Assembly (NCBI GenBank): GCA_038326615.1
Contig: JBBQKF010000010.1
Coordinates: 1-55,676 of the forward strand
Origin: JBBQKF01 sp038326615
GTDB lineage: Bacteria; Bacillota; Clostridia; Saccharofermentanales; UBA5734
DNA length: 55,676 nucleotides
Direction of reading: 5' to 3'
This document shows positions 9,371 through 18,725 of the stretch, piece by piece. Both the position numbers and the translations under genes were made by a program. The notes under the pieces were generated by a model. That model saw nothing but the letters and a program-made list of their open reading frames with translations, was not told the origin of the DNA and made no database searches. How positions within the stretch are numbered: the first letter of the stretch is position 1; each line of letters begins with the position of its first letter.

Positions 9371-9530
9371 GATGGGGCTAAATATTAGTATAAAATATAA
9401 ACTGCTAAAATCAAATTTTATTATAAATAACCTAAAAAAAGACAAAGAATCGATCAACTGATATAGAAAGAATCAATTAACAGCTATAAAAAAAGTTAAA
9501 AAATAATAAACAGCTTAAATAAAAAAGTAA

Positions 9531-9559
9531 TTGACGAAATGGATATTTGCTTTTATAAT
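9531..9559 (+). promoter_or_regulatory. Sigma-A promoter for rho
   Basis: TTGACG (9531-9536), a 17-nt spacer, then TATAAT (9554-9559). It leaves a leader of about 150 nt before rho. Confidence 0.85.
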
Positions 9560-9720
9560 GGTTTATATCTAAATGAATTCAATTTGAGCCTATTTCATCA
9601 ATTTTTAATTTTTTGGGAAAAGAACCGGATATTTGAATCAGTGCGCCTTTCCGTCTTTCTGTAAAGTTTTCGTATGAAGTCAATTTAGAAGAATCATGAA
9701 TTATCAGATGAGGTGATATT

Positions 9721-12618
9721 ATGCCGTCGAATAAATTTTTCGGTAAAAGCAAAGCTGACCTTGTGTTGCTTGCAACTCTTGGGAAAGTTTTGTCTCAAGA
9801 ACAAGCACAAAGAATGACGCAGGAAGAACTTGCTTCTTTTCTTTTCATAAAAGACTTAGAATCTGAGTCTATGAGCGAGATGCCAGCTAAAACAAACAAG
9901 CGCAAGGAGAAAACCCAATTGAGCAAATTCAGTAACGAGAAAGAAAACGTGAAAGAAAAAGAAAACGTGAAAGAAAAACTATCAGGAAAGGAAACAGGAG
10001 TGAAGGGGAAATCTATGAAAAATGAAGTCCCCCAGACTCAAAGAAATAAAAATGAAGTCCCCAAGACTCAGAAAAGTAAATCTGAACCTACTGAACCTCA
10101 GGTTAAACTTTCAAAAAAAGAACTCAATAAGCAACTTTTTTTGCAGGAAATGGCAATGAAAGCTCAACCTGTTTTTACTTCAGCGAATGCTGTTGTACAA
10201 TCCGACAATAAAGAGAAAGTAAGTATTATGAATCCAGTAGATATAACTGCTAAATCTACTGTGGCCATACCAGTAATTGTAAAAGAAGATGCTTCTTCGA
10301 CAAAAGCTACAAAGCAAAATTTGTCAAAAGCTCCAAAAGTTGAAAACATATCTAAACCTATTAATCCTATAAAAACTGGAAAACCTATTACATCAGCCAA
10401 AACAGATAATCTAATCAAAACATCTGTATCGCCTGAAGTTTCTAAAACAACTAAGCCAGTAGAAATAGTCGTAATACCAGAAATTGCTAAGACAGCAAAA
10501 GTAACTAAAACAACTAATACATCCAATTCAACAAAACCATCTGAAATAGTCGTAATACCAGAAATTCCCAAGACAGCAAAAGCAACTAAAATCGACAAAA
10601 CAGACAAAACAGACAAGCTAGTCAAAACATCCGTATCGCCTGATGTTTCTAAAACAACTAAGCCTGTAGAAACAGCCATAATACCTGTTGAACCAAAAGT
10701 AGCAATTGTGACATCACAGGAAGATGGCTTAACGAAAGAAACAGATACTAATAATTCAAAAAAAGAAATTTCATATAAAGATTTCAATGAAAAAAAACCT
10801 GAAATTAATAGAATTATAAGAACAAGAACAATCGGTAAAGTTTCAGACAGTAAGAGAAATCCTGAAATTGTAAAAGAACCTGAAGCCAGTATTGATAAAT
10901 CTGCGGAGTCTTTAGCTATTCCAAATAAAAGCGAAAAAGTTAATAGTGTTGAAGTTGTTGTCGATATATCGAAGTCAACGTCAGAAAAGTTATTAAATAG
11001 TAAAAATGATAAAATTGCTGATAAATCAAAAAACCGAGTACACAAATTAAAAGTGCCTGTTGTTTCTTCACAACCTAATACCGATCAAAAGCCTGTTGTT
11101 TCTTTACAACCTGATACCGATAAAAAGTCTGAAAATGTAGAAACAGTGGCAGTTCCAGAAAAACAAACAGCAGACGACACAGTTACCAAACACACAGATA
11201 AATCATTGGATTCAAAACATAATGCAAAACGTGGACATAAAATACACCCATCGCACAAACTTAGCTCTGAAAATAAATCAGATTCAGATAAAGATAATCA
11301 AGACGAATTAACAAGCGTAGATTCAGATTCTATAGATGCAGGTGAAAATGGAAAATCTGAGAAAACATTAATTCCTGAAACAATGGAAATAGTAGAGGGT
11401 GCTCTCGAAATAATGCCCGATGGATATGGATTTTTAAGAAAAATCAACTATCTCCAGGGGCCAAAAGATATATATATACCTCCTCAATATATCCGTAGAT
11501 TCAATTTGAGACAAGGCGACTGGATTAGCGGACCTGGAAAAGTTCAACGCGAAACAGACCGTTATCAGGCGATTTTGTATATTAAAGAAGTAAATGGGCT
11601 TCCTCCCGAAAAGATGATTGGAAGACCACAGTTCGATAACCTCACACCTATATATCCTAATGAACGTTTTGTTTTAGAGACTGCGCGTAATGAGTTGTCG
11701 ACAAGAATAATAGATCTTGTAGCTCCAATCGGCAAGGGACAAAGAGGAATGATTGTCTCTCCGCCTAAAGCCGGTAAAACTATCTTGTTGCAGAAAATAG
11801 CAAACGCAATTTCGATAAATAATCCTGAAGCTAAGCTTATTGTTTTGCTTATTGATGAGCGTCCTGAAGAAGTAACAGACATGCAGCGTTCAATCAATGG
11901 AGAGGTTGTGTACTCAACTTTTGACAAAACTCCCGAAAACCATGTTAAGGTAGTAGAACTTGTTCTTGAAAGAGCAATGAGACTTGTTGAACTAGGACAG
12001 GATGTTGTAATTCTTCTAGACAGCATAACAAGACTTGCAAGAGCATATAACCTTACTATAAGCCCAACCGGAAGAACTTTATCCGGAGGACTTGACCCTG
12101 GCGCATTATATGGACCGAAAAGATTTTTTGGATCTGCAAGAAATATAGAAAACGGGGGCAGTCTTACAATCATTGCAACATCTCTTATAGAAACAGGATC
12201 TAGAATGGATGAAGTTATATTTGAAGAATTTAAGGGCACAGGTAACATGGAAGTTTATCTTGACAGGAAGCTTTCCGAGAAGAGGATTTTCCCTGCTATT
12301 GATCTTAATCGTTCAGGAACAAGAAGAGAAGAGTTGCTATTATCTAAACGCGAACTTGATGCTGTTTGGACAATTCGTAAAGCATTTGGTCAAATGGACA
12401 CATCTGCTGTAACTGAAATGATTATTAACTTATTGCTTAAAACAAATCATAACAGTCATTTTGTTTCATCAGTCAATGTTTCACTTAATGACAAAGCAAT
12501 GTTCGATGCAATGCGCGGAAACAAACTGAGTGGTGCAGGGAATAATTCCGGGACAGGAAATATGAATGGAAACAATAATTATAGTAATGGCAATAATTAT
12601 GGGAATCAAGACAGATAA
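9721..12618 (+). CDS. rho: Transcription termination factor Rho with a giant disordered N-terminal region
   Basis: An ATP-dependent RNA translocase that terminates transcription. At 965 residues it is about twice the usual length of around 420. A short helical N-terminus is followed at about residues 50-550 by a Lys/Thr/Ser/Pro-rich low-complexity region with internal duplications (SVSPEVSKTTKPVE near 233 and SVSPDVSKTTKPVE near 303). The conserved core then begins with the RNA-binding cold-shock-like domain (about 556-630, MPDGYGFLR). Walker A is PPKAGKT (681-687), Walker B is VVILLD (ending at D767), and the Q-loop region (LSGGLDPGALYGPK) and the Arg finger region are intact. The C-terminal tail is Asn/Gly-rich. 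The GAGGTGA ribosome binding site supports the start. The core looks fully functional. Confidence 0.96.
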   Translation: MPSNKFFGKSKADLVLLATLGKVLSQEQAQRMTQEELASFLFIKDLESESMSEMPAKTNKRKEKTQLSKFSNEKENVKEKENVKEKLSGKETGVKGKSMKNEVPQTQRNKNEVPKTQKSKSEPTEPQVKLSKKELNKQLFLQEMAMKAQPVFTSANAVVQSDNKEKVSIMNPVDITAKSTVAIPVIVKEDASSTKATKQNLSKAPKVENISKPINPIKTGKPITSAKTDNLIKTSVSPEVSKTTKPVEIVVIPEIAKTAKVTKTTNTSNSTKPSEIVVIPEIPKTAKATKIDKTDKTDKLVKTSVSPDVSKTTKPVETAIIPVEPKVAIVTSQEDGLTKETDTNNSKKEISYKDFNEKKPEINRIIRTRTIGKVSDSKRNPEIVKEPEASIDKSAESLAIPNKSEKVNSVEVVVDISKSTSEKLLNSKNDKIADKSKNRVHKLKVPVVSSQPNTDQKPVVSLQPDTDKKSENVETVAVPEKQTADDTVTKHTDKSLDSKHNAKRGHKIHPSHKLSSENKSDSDKDNQDELTSVDSDSIDAGENGKSEKTLIPETMEIVEGALEIMPDGYGFLRKINYLQGPKDIYIPPQYIRRFNLRQGDWISGPGKVQRETDRYQAILYIKEVNGLPPEKMIGRPQFDNLTPIYPNERFVLETARNELSTRIIDLVAPIGKGQRGMIVSPPKAGKTILLQKIANAISINNPEAKLIVLLIDERPEEVTDMQRSINGEVVYSTFDKTPENHVKVVELVLERAMRLVELGQDVVILLDSITRLARAYNLTISPTGRTLSGGLDPGALYGPKRFFGSARNIENGGSLTIIATSLIETGSRMDEVIFEEFKGTGNMEVYLDRKLSEKRIFPAIDLNRSGTRREELLLSKRELDAVWTIRKAFGQMDTSAVTEMIINLLLKTNHNSHFVSSVNVSLNDKAMFDAMRGNKLSGAGNNSGTGNMNGNNNYSNGNNYGNQDR

Positions 12619-12620
12619 AA

Positions 12621-12700
12621 TTGAATAAAATTGAAAAAAATTGAAAAAAATTGAAAAAAATTGAAAAAAATTGAAAAAAATTGAAAAAAATTGAAAAAAC
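12621..12700. repeat. 10-bp tandem repeat (ttgaaaaaaa)x8 after rho
   Basis: Eight head-to-tail 10-mers (the first and last slightly degenerate) start three bases after the rho stop codon and end just before the speD promoter. Confidence 0.9.
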
Positions 12701-12709
12701 CTAAAAGGA

Positions 12710-12738
12710 TTGACCTTTTAAGCATTTTGATGTAATAT
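12710..12738 (+). promoter_or_regulatory. Sigma-A promoter for the spermidine operon
   Basis: TTGACC (12710-12715), a 17-nt spacer, then TAATAT (12733-12738). The predicted start is about 25 nt before speD. The -35 overlaps a small AAAAGG/CCTTTT palindrome at 12703-12719. Confidence 0.65.
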
Positions 12739-12769
12739 CATGTATTGAATTAAATATAGAAAGGTTGTG

Positions 12770-13585
12770 ATGATAGGGTTGGAAAATAAGCTGAAATTGT
12801 ACGGCTTTAACAACCTCACCAAAACACTTAGCTTCAACATCTACGATGTATGCTATGCCAAAAGTGAGAGAGAACAAAAAGACTACATTGCGTATATTGA
12901 TGAGCAATATAACTCAGAAAGATTAACAAAAATTCTTTGCGATGTTACGGATATTATCGGAGCACACGTATTGAATATTTCTAAGCAAGATTATGATCCA
13001 CAGGGTGCAAGCGTTACGCTTCTTATTACAGAAGAAGCTCTAGCTGTTAAGCATCTAGATAAGTCCTGCAATGCAGGAGGGATTTCTTTTAACGAAAAGA
13101 GAGAAACAGTTGTTGGTCATTTGGATAAGAGCCATGTGACTGTCCATACGTATCCTGAATATCATCCAGACAACTCAATTGCAACTTTCAGGGTCGACAT
13201 TGATGTTGCAACATGCGGCAAAGTTTCACCTCTTAACGCTCTTGATTATCTAATCGGAAGCTTTGATTCAGATATTATGACAATTGACTATCGTATAAGG
13301 GGATTTACCCGCGATATGGACGGAATGAAATGCTTTATTGATCATGACATTACATCAATACAAGATTATATTGATGATGCAACGCTGACTAAATATGATG
13401 CAATCGATGTTAATGTATATCAGGCAAACATATTTCACACGAAGATGCTTATTAAAGAAATTGTGTTACAGAACTATCTGTTTAATAAAGATGTTTATGA
13501 ATTACCTCCAAAGCAACGACTTTCGATTACAGATAGCCTGCGTAAAGAAATGATTGAAATTTTTAGTGGAATGAATATATATTAA
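12770..13585 (+). CDS. speD: S-adenosylmethionine decarboxylase proenzyme (pyruvoyl-type)
   Basis: Decarboxylates SAM to provide the aminopropyl donor for spermidine. The 271-residue product is of the long E. coli-like class. Self-cleavage is predicted between K120 and S121 in DKSHVTVHTYPEYHP, which makes the pyruvoyl group from S121; the catalytic His/Glu/Cys context downstream (VDIDVATCGKVSP) is present. The start is taken at ATG 12770, 5 nt after GAAAGG; GTG at 12767 is an alternative. It is the first gene of speD-speA-speE-speB. Confidence 0.95.
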   Translation: MIGLENKLKLYGFNNLTKTLSFNIYDVCYAKSEREQKDYIAYIDEQYNSERLTKILCDVTDIIGAHVLNISKQDYDPQGASVTLLITEEALAVKHLDKSCNAGGISFNEKRETVVGHLDKSHVTVHTYPEYHPDNSIATFRVDIDVATCGKVSPLNALDYLIGSFDSDIMTIDYRIRGFTRDMDGMKCFIDHDITSIQDYIDDATLTKYDAIDVNVYQANIFHTKMLIKEIVLQNYLFNKDVYELPPKQRLSITDSLRKEMIEIFSGMNIY

Positions 13586-13597
13586 AAAGGGTAATTT

Positions 13598-15052
13598 ATG
13601 ACAAAGCATAAACAATCTGAGGCGCCAATTTATGAGGCGCTCCTAAAATATAAATCAAATCGAGTGGTACCTTTTGATGTACCAGGGCACAAACAAGGGC
13701 GAGGCAATCCAGAACTTACAGAGTTTTTCGGCAAACAGTGCATGTCCATAGACGTAAATTCAATGAAACCACTCGACAACTTATGCCATCCAATATCAGT
13801 CATAAAGCAGGCTGAAGAACTTGCGGCAGAAGCTTTTCGCGCAAAGAATGCCTTTTTCATGGTGAATGGAACAACAGGCGCTGTCCAGGCTATGATAATG
13901 AGCACCTGTAAAGAATGCGAAAAGATCATTATGCCAAGAAACGTGCATAGAAGTGCAATTAATGCACTTGTTGTTTGTGGAGCTATTCCTGTATATGTTA
14001 ACCCAGGTGTTGATAAACGTCTAGGTATTCCTCTAGGAATGGACATAGAAGATTTAGCACTTGCCATAAAGCAAAACCCAGATGCAAAAGCAGTATTAGT
14101 TAATAACCCAACTTATTATGGAATCTGCTCTGATATTGAAGAAATTGTTAAACTTGCGCATGCTAATAACATGCTTGTTCTGGCAGATGAAGCACATGGA
14201 ACACACTTTTACTTCGGTAAGAATCTTCCTCGTGCCGCTATGATTGCTGGTGCTGATATGGCTGCTGTAAGCATGCACAAAACAGGCGGATCGCTTACTC
14301 AAAGCTCGTTTCTACTAACTGCCAAAAGTATTAATGCCGGGCATGTAAGGCAGATAATTAATTTAACCCAGACGACTAGTGGAAGTTATCTTCTATTGTC
14401 GTCTTTAGATATATCTAGGAGAAACCTTGCACAAAATGGAGAAGAAATTTTCGATAAAGTTATAAATCTTGCCGAATATGCACGATCAGAAATAAATAGC
14501 ATTGGTGGATATGACGCTTTTTCTAAAGAGCTTATTAACGAGGGAAACATTTATGATTTTGATAGAACTAAATTATCTGTTTATACAAGAGATATAGGTC
14601 TTGCAGGAATTGAAGTTTATGATATTTTGAGAGATCAGTATGGAATTCAGATTGAATTTGGTGACTTAGGAAATATTCTAGCCATAATATCAGTGGGTGA
14701 CAGGGCTCTTGAAATTGAACGTCTTGTTTCAGCATTATCCGAAATAAAGCGACTTTATTCAAGCGATAAAGCGGGAATGTTCGATCATGAATATATAAAT
14801 CCTGAAGTTGTTATAGCTCCTAAAAAAGCGTTTTACTCTAACAAAAAGTCTGTACCATTAGAAAAAAGCAACCATGAAATATGTGGGGAATTTGTTATGG
14901 CCTATCCACCTGGAATCCCAATTTTAGCACCTGGAGAGAGAATTACTAAGGAAATACTTGACTATATAACTTATGCAAAAGAAAAAGGTTGTTCTCTTAC
15001 CGGTACTGAAGATATGAAAGTTGAAAATATAAATATTGTCGATAACCGTTAG
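13598..15052 (+). CDS. speA: Arginine decarboxylase (PLP, Orn/Lys/Arg decarboxylase class I)
   Basis: Most likely makes agmatine from arginine. At 484 residues it matches the short Bacillus SpeA type (fold type I). Visible features are the N-terminal substrate loop FDVPGHKQGRG, the PLP-contacting VLADEAHGTHF, and the Schiff-base K228 in SMHKTGGSLTQSS. The C-terminal domain carries AYPPGIPILAPGE. Lysine or ornithine activity cannot be excluded from sequence alone. The agmatinase gene (speB) in the same operon strongly favours arginine as substrate. It lies 12 nt after speD. Confidence 0.92.
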   Translation: MTKHKQSEAPIYEALLKYKSNRVVPFDVPGHKQGRGNPELTEFFGKQCMSIDVNSMKPLDNLCHPISVIKQAEELAAEAFRAKNAFFMVNGTTGAVQAMIMSTCKECEKIIMPRNVHRSAINALVVCGAIPVYVNPGVDKRLGIPLGMDIEDLALAIKQNPDAKAVLVNNPTYYGICSDIEEIVKLAHANNMLVLADEAHGTHFYFGKNLPRAAMIAGADMAAVSMHKTGGSLTQSSFLLTAKSINAGHVRQIINLTQTTSGSYLLLSSLDISRRNLAQNGEEIFDKVINLAEYARSEINSIGGYDAFSKELINEGNIYDFDRTKLSVYTRDIGLAGIEVYDILRDQYGIQIEFGDLGNILAIISVGDRALEIERLVSALSEIKRLYSSDKAGMFDHEYINPEVVIAPKKAFYSNKKSVPLEKSNHEICGEFVMAYPPGIPILAPGERITKEILDYITYAKEKGCSLTGTEDMKVENINIVDNR

Positions 15053-15092
15053 TTGTTGTCAATAAAAAGTAAAGGTAATATCGTCAGAATTA

Positions 15093-15128
15093 AAAATGGA
15101 TAATAAATTGAAAATGGATGATAAATTG
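15093..15128. repeat. 18-bp tandem duplication before speE
   Basis: AAAATGGATAATAAATTG and AAAATGGATGATAAATTG lie head to tail in the speA-speE gap. Confidence 0.8.
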
Positions 15129-15202
15129 AATAATTAATCGAGAAAAATAATGAAAACTTAATATTTTGAAAAACGTTCAAAACGCTGAAAGGACGGATAA
15201 AA

Positions 15203-16057
15203 ATGGAATTATGGTATACAGAACAACATACACCGGATGTGCGATTTTCTATTAAAGTAACTAATCTTCTTTATACAAATCATAGTGGAATCCAGCAAAT
15301 AGATGTCTTTGAATCAAAAGAATTCGGCAGGTTTCTAACTCTCGACGGCCTTATGATGGTTACCGAAAAGGATGAATTTATATACCATGACATGATGGTT
15401 CACGTTCCTATGGCAGTTAAAAGCGGTGCAAAAAAAATATTGGTAATTGGAGCAGGCGACGGTGGAACAATACGCGAATTAACGCGTTATTCGTCAATCG
15501 AAAGCATTGATATGGTTGAAATTGACGAACTCGTAGTGACAGTTTGCAGAAAATATTTACAGCAGACAGCCTGTTCGCTTGATGACCCACGGGTTAATAT
15601 TTATTATGAAGATGGTCTTCGTTTCGTCCGTAATAAAATTGATGAATACGATATGATTCTGGTTGATTCGACTGACCCATTCGGCCCTGGAGAAGGGCTT
15701 TTTACGAGAGAATTTTATGGCAATTGTTATAAAGCACTTAAAGAAGACGGTGTTCTGGTAAATCAACACGAAAGTCCATATTATGGCTATTATGCTAATT
15801 CAATGAAGAGAGCACATAAGCGCATTGAAGAATTTTTTCCTGTATGTAAAGTATATCAGGCTCATATCCCATCATATCCATCAGGGCACTGGCTATTCGG
15901 ATTTGCATCAAAAAAACTTGACCCTATTAGTGATTTTAACGCACAAGAATGGGAGAACTTAGGAATTAAAACAAAATATTATAACACTGCGATTCACACA
16001 GGTAGCTTTGCGCTTCCTACGTATGTAAAGGAGTTGCTGGAAAATGAAGAGGAGTAG
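15203..16057 (+). CDS. speE: Spermidine synthase (putrescine aminopropyltransferase)
   Basis: Transfers the aminopropyl group of decarboxylated SAM to putrescine. The 284 residues show the usual N-terminal beta domain, the nucleotide-binding motif VIGAGDGGTIRE, and the acidic MVEIDELVV. The catalytic Asp region LVDSTDPFGPGEGLF and the HESPYY segment that shapes the polyamine pocket are also visible. The start follows GAAAGGACGG. Its 3' end overlaps speB by 14 nt, so the two are translationally linked. Confidence 0.96.
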   Translation: MELWYTEQHTPDVRFSIKVTNLLYTNHSGIQQIDVFESKEFGRFLTLDGLMMVTEKDEFIYHDMMVHVPMAVKSGAKKILVIGAGDGGTIRELTRYSSIESIDMVEIDELVVTVCRKYLQQTACSLDDPRVNIYYEDGLRFVRNKIDEYDMILVDSTDPFGPGEGLFTREFYGNCYKALKEDGVLVNQHESPYYGYYANSMKRAHKRIEEFFPVCKVYQAHIPSYPSGHWLFGFASKKLDPISDFNAQEWENLGIKTKYYNTAIHTGSFALPTYVKELLENEEE

Positions 16058-16898
16058 AAATATAGAGACTTTTCTTGGTTGCGACAAAGCATACGAAGAT
16101 GCAAAGCTTGTTGTTTTCGGGGCTCCATTTGATTCGACTACTTCATATCGTCCGGGAGCACGCTTTGCTAGCAAAACTATGCGCAGCGAGTCATATGGAT
16201 TCGAAACTTATAGCCCTTATCAGGATAAAGATCTTTTTGATGAAATGATTTATGACGCAGGTGATCTTGAACTTTCGTTTGGCAACCCTGTTAATGCTCT
16301 TGAAATGATTAACGAATTTGTTACATCAGTCTATGAAGACGGTAAAATCCCATTGATGATAGGGGGAGAGCATCTTGTATCTCTCGCATCTGTTAAGGCT
16401 GCTTTTGCTAAATATCCAGATTTGCATATTATTCACTTTGATGCGCATACTGATTTACGAGATCACTATCTTGGTGAGAAATTATCACATGCAACCGTAA
16501 TGAGAAGAATATGGGATATGACAGGAGATGGCAGGATTTTCCAATTTGGAATTCGTTCAGGTGAGAAAGAAGAATTTGAATGGAGTAATTCCCATACTTT
16601 TATGAGCCGCTTTAATCTTTCTGGCATTGAGGAAACAATAGAGATGTTAAAGGGCAAACCTGTCTATTTTTCACTTGACCTTGATATTCTCGACCCATCT
16701 GTTTTCCCAGGAACAGGAACTCCAGAACCTGGAGGGATTTCGTTTGTGCAACTTCACGATGCAGTTGTTAAAATTGGGAATTTACTTAACATAGTTGGCG
16801 CTGACATTAACGAACTTGCGCCAAATTATGACATTAGCGGGTCTTCAACAGCCGTTGCAATTAAGATTTTAAGAGAGTTACTTCTCGCAATGTCCTGA
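16044..16898 (+). CDS. speB: Agmatinase (ureohydrolase)
   Basis: Hydrolyses agmatine to putrescine and urea. The 284 residues include all ureohydrolase dimanganese motifs: GGEH (H110), DAHTD (D133, H135, D137) and SLDLDILDP (D212, D214), followed by GTGTPEPGG. The start within the end of speE is preceded by AAAGGAG at 16027-16033. Together with speA, speE and speD it completes arginine to agmatine to putrescine to spermidine. Arginase or guanidinobutyrase is less likely given these neighbours. Confidence 0.94.
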   Translation: MKRSRNIETFLGCDKAYEDAKLVVFGAPFDSTTSYRPGARFASKTMRSESYGFETYSPYQDKDLFDEMIYDAGDLELSFGNPVNALEMINEFVTSVYEDGKIPLMIGGEHLVSLASVKAAFAKYPDLHIIHFDAHTDLRDHYLGEKLSHATVMRRIWDMTGDGRIFQFGIRSGEKEEFEWSNSHTFMSRFNLSGIEETIEMLKGKPVYFSLDLDILDPSVFPGTGTPEPGGISFVQLHDAVVKIGNLLNIVGADINELAPNYDISGSSTAVAIKILRELLLAMS

Positions 16899-16999
16899 TT
16901 ATTTAGAAATTTTCTTTAATTTTGAATGCAATTATATTTTATAGAATTTCTGTAAGTTTTACTGTTATTTATGTGAATAAAGTTTAAATGAAATTTCTC

Positions 17000-17028
17000 T
17001 TGCAAGTCAAAATAATATTCGGTATAAT
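17000..17028 (+). promoter_or_regulatory. Sigma-A promoter
   Basis: TTGCAA (17000-17005), a 17-nt spacer, then TATAAT (17023-17028), upstream of the small membrane protein gene. Confidence 0.75.
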
Positions 17029-17111
17029 TTGGTCAAACGAGCCTCTATATCAATTATTTTAACCAAATTTAGTTGAATATACCGAGCTGTATATTGAAAG
17101 GAATTAATAAT

Positions 17112-17552
17112 ATGAGCAAAAACAGAATCTGGCTTGGGCTAATCATTATAGTAACCATAATTCTCTATTTGGCAATGGCTTTCTGGCTTTATTATCAGGA
17201 CAAAGTTGATACTACCGGATGGGGATCAATCGGTATAGTGGCATTTGCATTAACAATGGTATTCCCTATATATTCAGCAATAATTGGTACTGTTGGGCAA
17301 ATTACATTAAAGAGGGTATGGCTCGCTCCAGTAATCAATTCCATAGGAGTAGCAATATTTGTATTAACACTTATGGTATTTATGCAAGGAGTCAAACCTA
17401 TAGTACTAATTATAATCCCAGCAGTTTTCATTGTTACTATTGCAATTAGTTTCATAACAATGCTGATTCAGAAGACTTTCATCAAGAAAAATCCGGCCGA
17501 TTCCTTAACCGTTGATGAAGGTTCTTCTATTGACGAAAAAATTAGGCCCTAA
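17112..17552 (+). CDS. Small four-helix membrane protein, unknown function
   Basis: A product of 146 residues with four strongly hydrophobic segments (about 7-27, 40-60, 75-95 and 98-118) and a short charged C-terminal tail. I do not recognise a family. The start at 17112 follows GAAAGGA; an in-frame upstream start at 17073 lacks a site. It has its own promoter and is convergent with the exporter permease gene, whose stop codon abuts its own. Confidence 0.8.
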   Translation: MSKNRIWLGLIIIVTIILYLAMAFWLYYQDKVDTTGWGSIGIVAFALTMVFPIYSAIIGTVGQITLKRVWLAPVINSIGVAIFVLTLMVFMQGVKPIVLIIIPAVFIVTIAISFITMLIQKTFIKKNPADSLTVDEGSSIDEKIRP

Positions 17553-18725
17553 CTAAATGTGTCTTAGTGCGTCAATTGGATTTAGGCGACTAGCTTTGCG
17601 GGCTGGCATATACCCGAACAAGATCCCGATTGCAGCAGAAAATCCTACAGCTAAAATTATCGTCATAATTGATATTGAGAACGTGAACTTAATAGCAATT
17701 GATGCAACAAAGGCGACAAGTGCCCCGACGAATAAACCTGTGAATCCTCCAATTAGTGAAAGAAAAATGGATTCAATCAGGAATTGCAATTGAATTCTCG
17801 ACGGTTTTGCACCAAGAGCTTTGCGCAATCCTATTTCCATTGTTCTTTCTGTAACTGATACAAGCATCATGTTCATTATTCCAATACCACCTACAATAAG
17901 AGATATCGAAGCAATACCTGCAAGCAAAAGCGCCATTATCCCAGTTACATCACCAATAGCGTTAATCATATCCTGCATGTTAAAAACCGAGAACGAGTCT
18001 TTTTTGTAATTAAATGATTGGTTTAGAACAAAATTTATATGGTCGATTATTTCAGCTGATTTCGATGAGTCTGACATATAGAGATCTACACTCATTATGT
18101 TTCTTATTGAAAGAGTTTTCATTGCAGTTGTATATGGAATTATAATTGAGCTATTAGTTGACTGACTTGAGAAACCTATATTTTCTTTAATGACACCAAC
18201 AACTGTAAATTCAATACCAGATATTAACATTTTCTGACCGACAGGGTCTTTCCCATAAAAGAAATCTTTAAGGATGGTATTACCAATTACCACAACATGA
18301 GTTTCCTGATCAACATCAAGAATATTGAGCGCTCTTCCGTGAACAATCATTGCAGGATCAGCAATAAAATAATTTTGGTTTTTGCCGCTAATTACAAAGT
18401 TTGTCTTAGTAACATGATTTGCAGAAACTGATGTGCGGGATTGAACTGTAGGCGCAATTGACTTTACATAATCAATTTTTTCTAAGGACTTAAGGTCATC
18501 CGATGTTAGCCCTTGTTTAAAAGGTGTACCGATGGCTTGAACTGTTATTTTATCAGCACCGAGAGAAGTAATTTGGTTGGTTATAGCACCTGTTGCTCCT
18601 TGAACAATCGTTATAAGTGCTATTATTGATGCAACTCCGATAACTATACCAAGTATTGTAAGAAAAGACCGTAATTTGTTATTTACAATATTAGCCCAGG
18701 ACATTTTAATGCTTTCTAAAATCAT
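17553..18725 (-). CDS. MacB/FtsX-type ABC transporter permease
   Basis: A product of 390 residues with TM1 near 18-40 and a large extracytoplasmic MacB-type domain (about 50-260). Three C-terminal membrane helices follow (about 265-290, 315-345 and 355-375), with the characteristic GIGIMNMMLVSVTERTMEIG and GLRKALGAKPSRI. This family couples cytoplasmic ATP hydrolysis to extracytoplasmic movement, usually exporting peptides or lipids. Its ATG shares one base with the stop of the ATPase gene (TAATG), so translation is coupled. The substrate cannot be inferred. Confidence 0.92.
   Translation of the reverse strand: MILESIKMSWANIVNNKLRSFLTILGIVIGVASIIALITIVQGATGAITNQITSLGADKITVQAIGTPFKQGLTSDDLKSLEKIDYVKSIAPTVQSRTSVSANHVTKTNFVISGKNQNYFIADPAMIVHGRALNILDVDQETHVVVIGNTILKDFFYGKDPVGQKMLISGIEFTVVGVIKENIGFSSQSTNSSIIIPYTTAMKTLSIRNIMSVDLYMSDSSKSAEIIDHINFVLNQSFNYKKDSFSVFNMQDMINAIGDVTGIMALLLAGIASISLIVGGIGIMNMMLVSVTERTMEIGLRKALGAKPSRIQLQFLIESIFLSLIGGFTGLFVGALVAFVASIAIKFTFSISIMTIILAVGFSAAIGILFGYMPARKASRLNPIDALRHI

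Noticed and set aside
10164..11045. A 293-codon minus-strand open frame inside rho
   Set aside because: It is a shadow of the Lys/Thr/Ser-rich low-complexity region; reverse-strand Leu/Ser/Thr composition, no ribosome binding site, and rho is certain.
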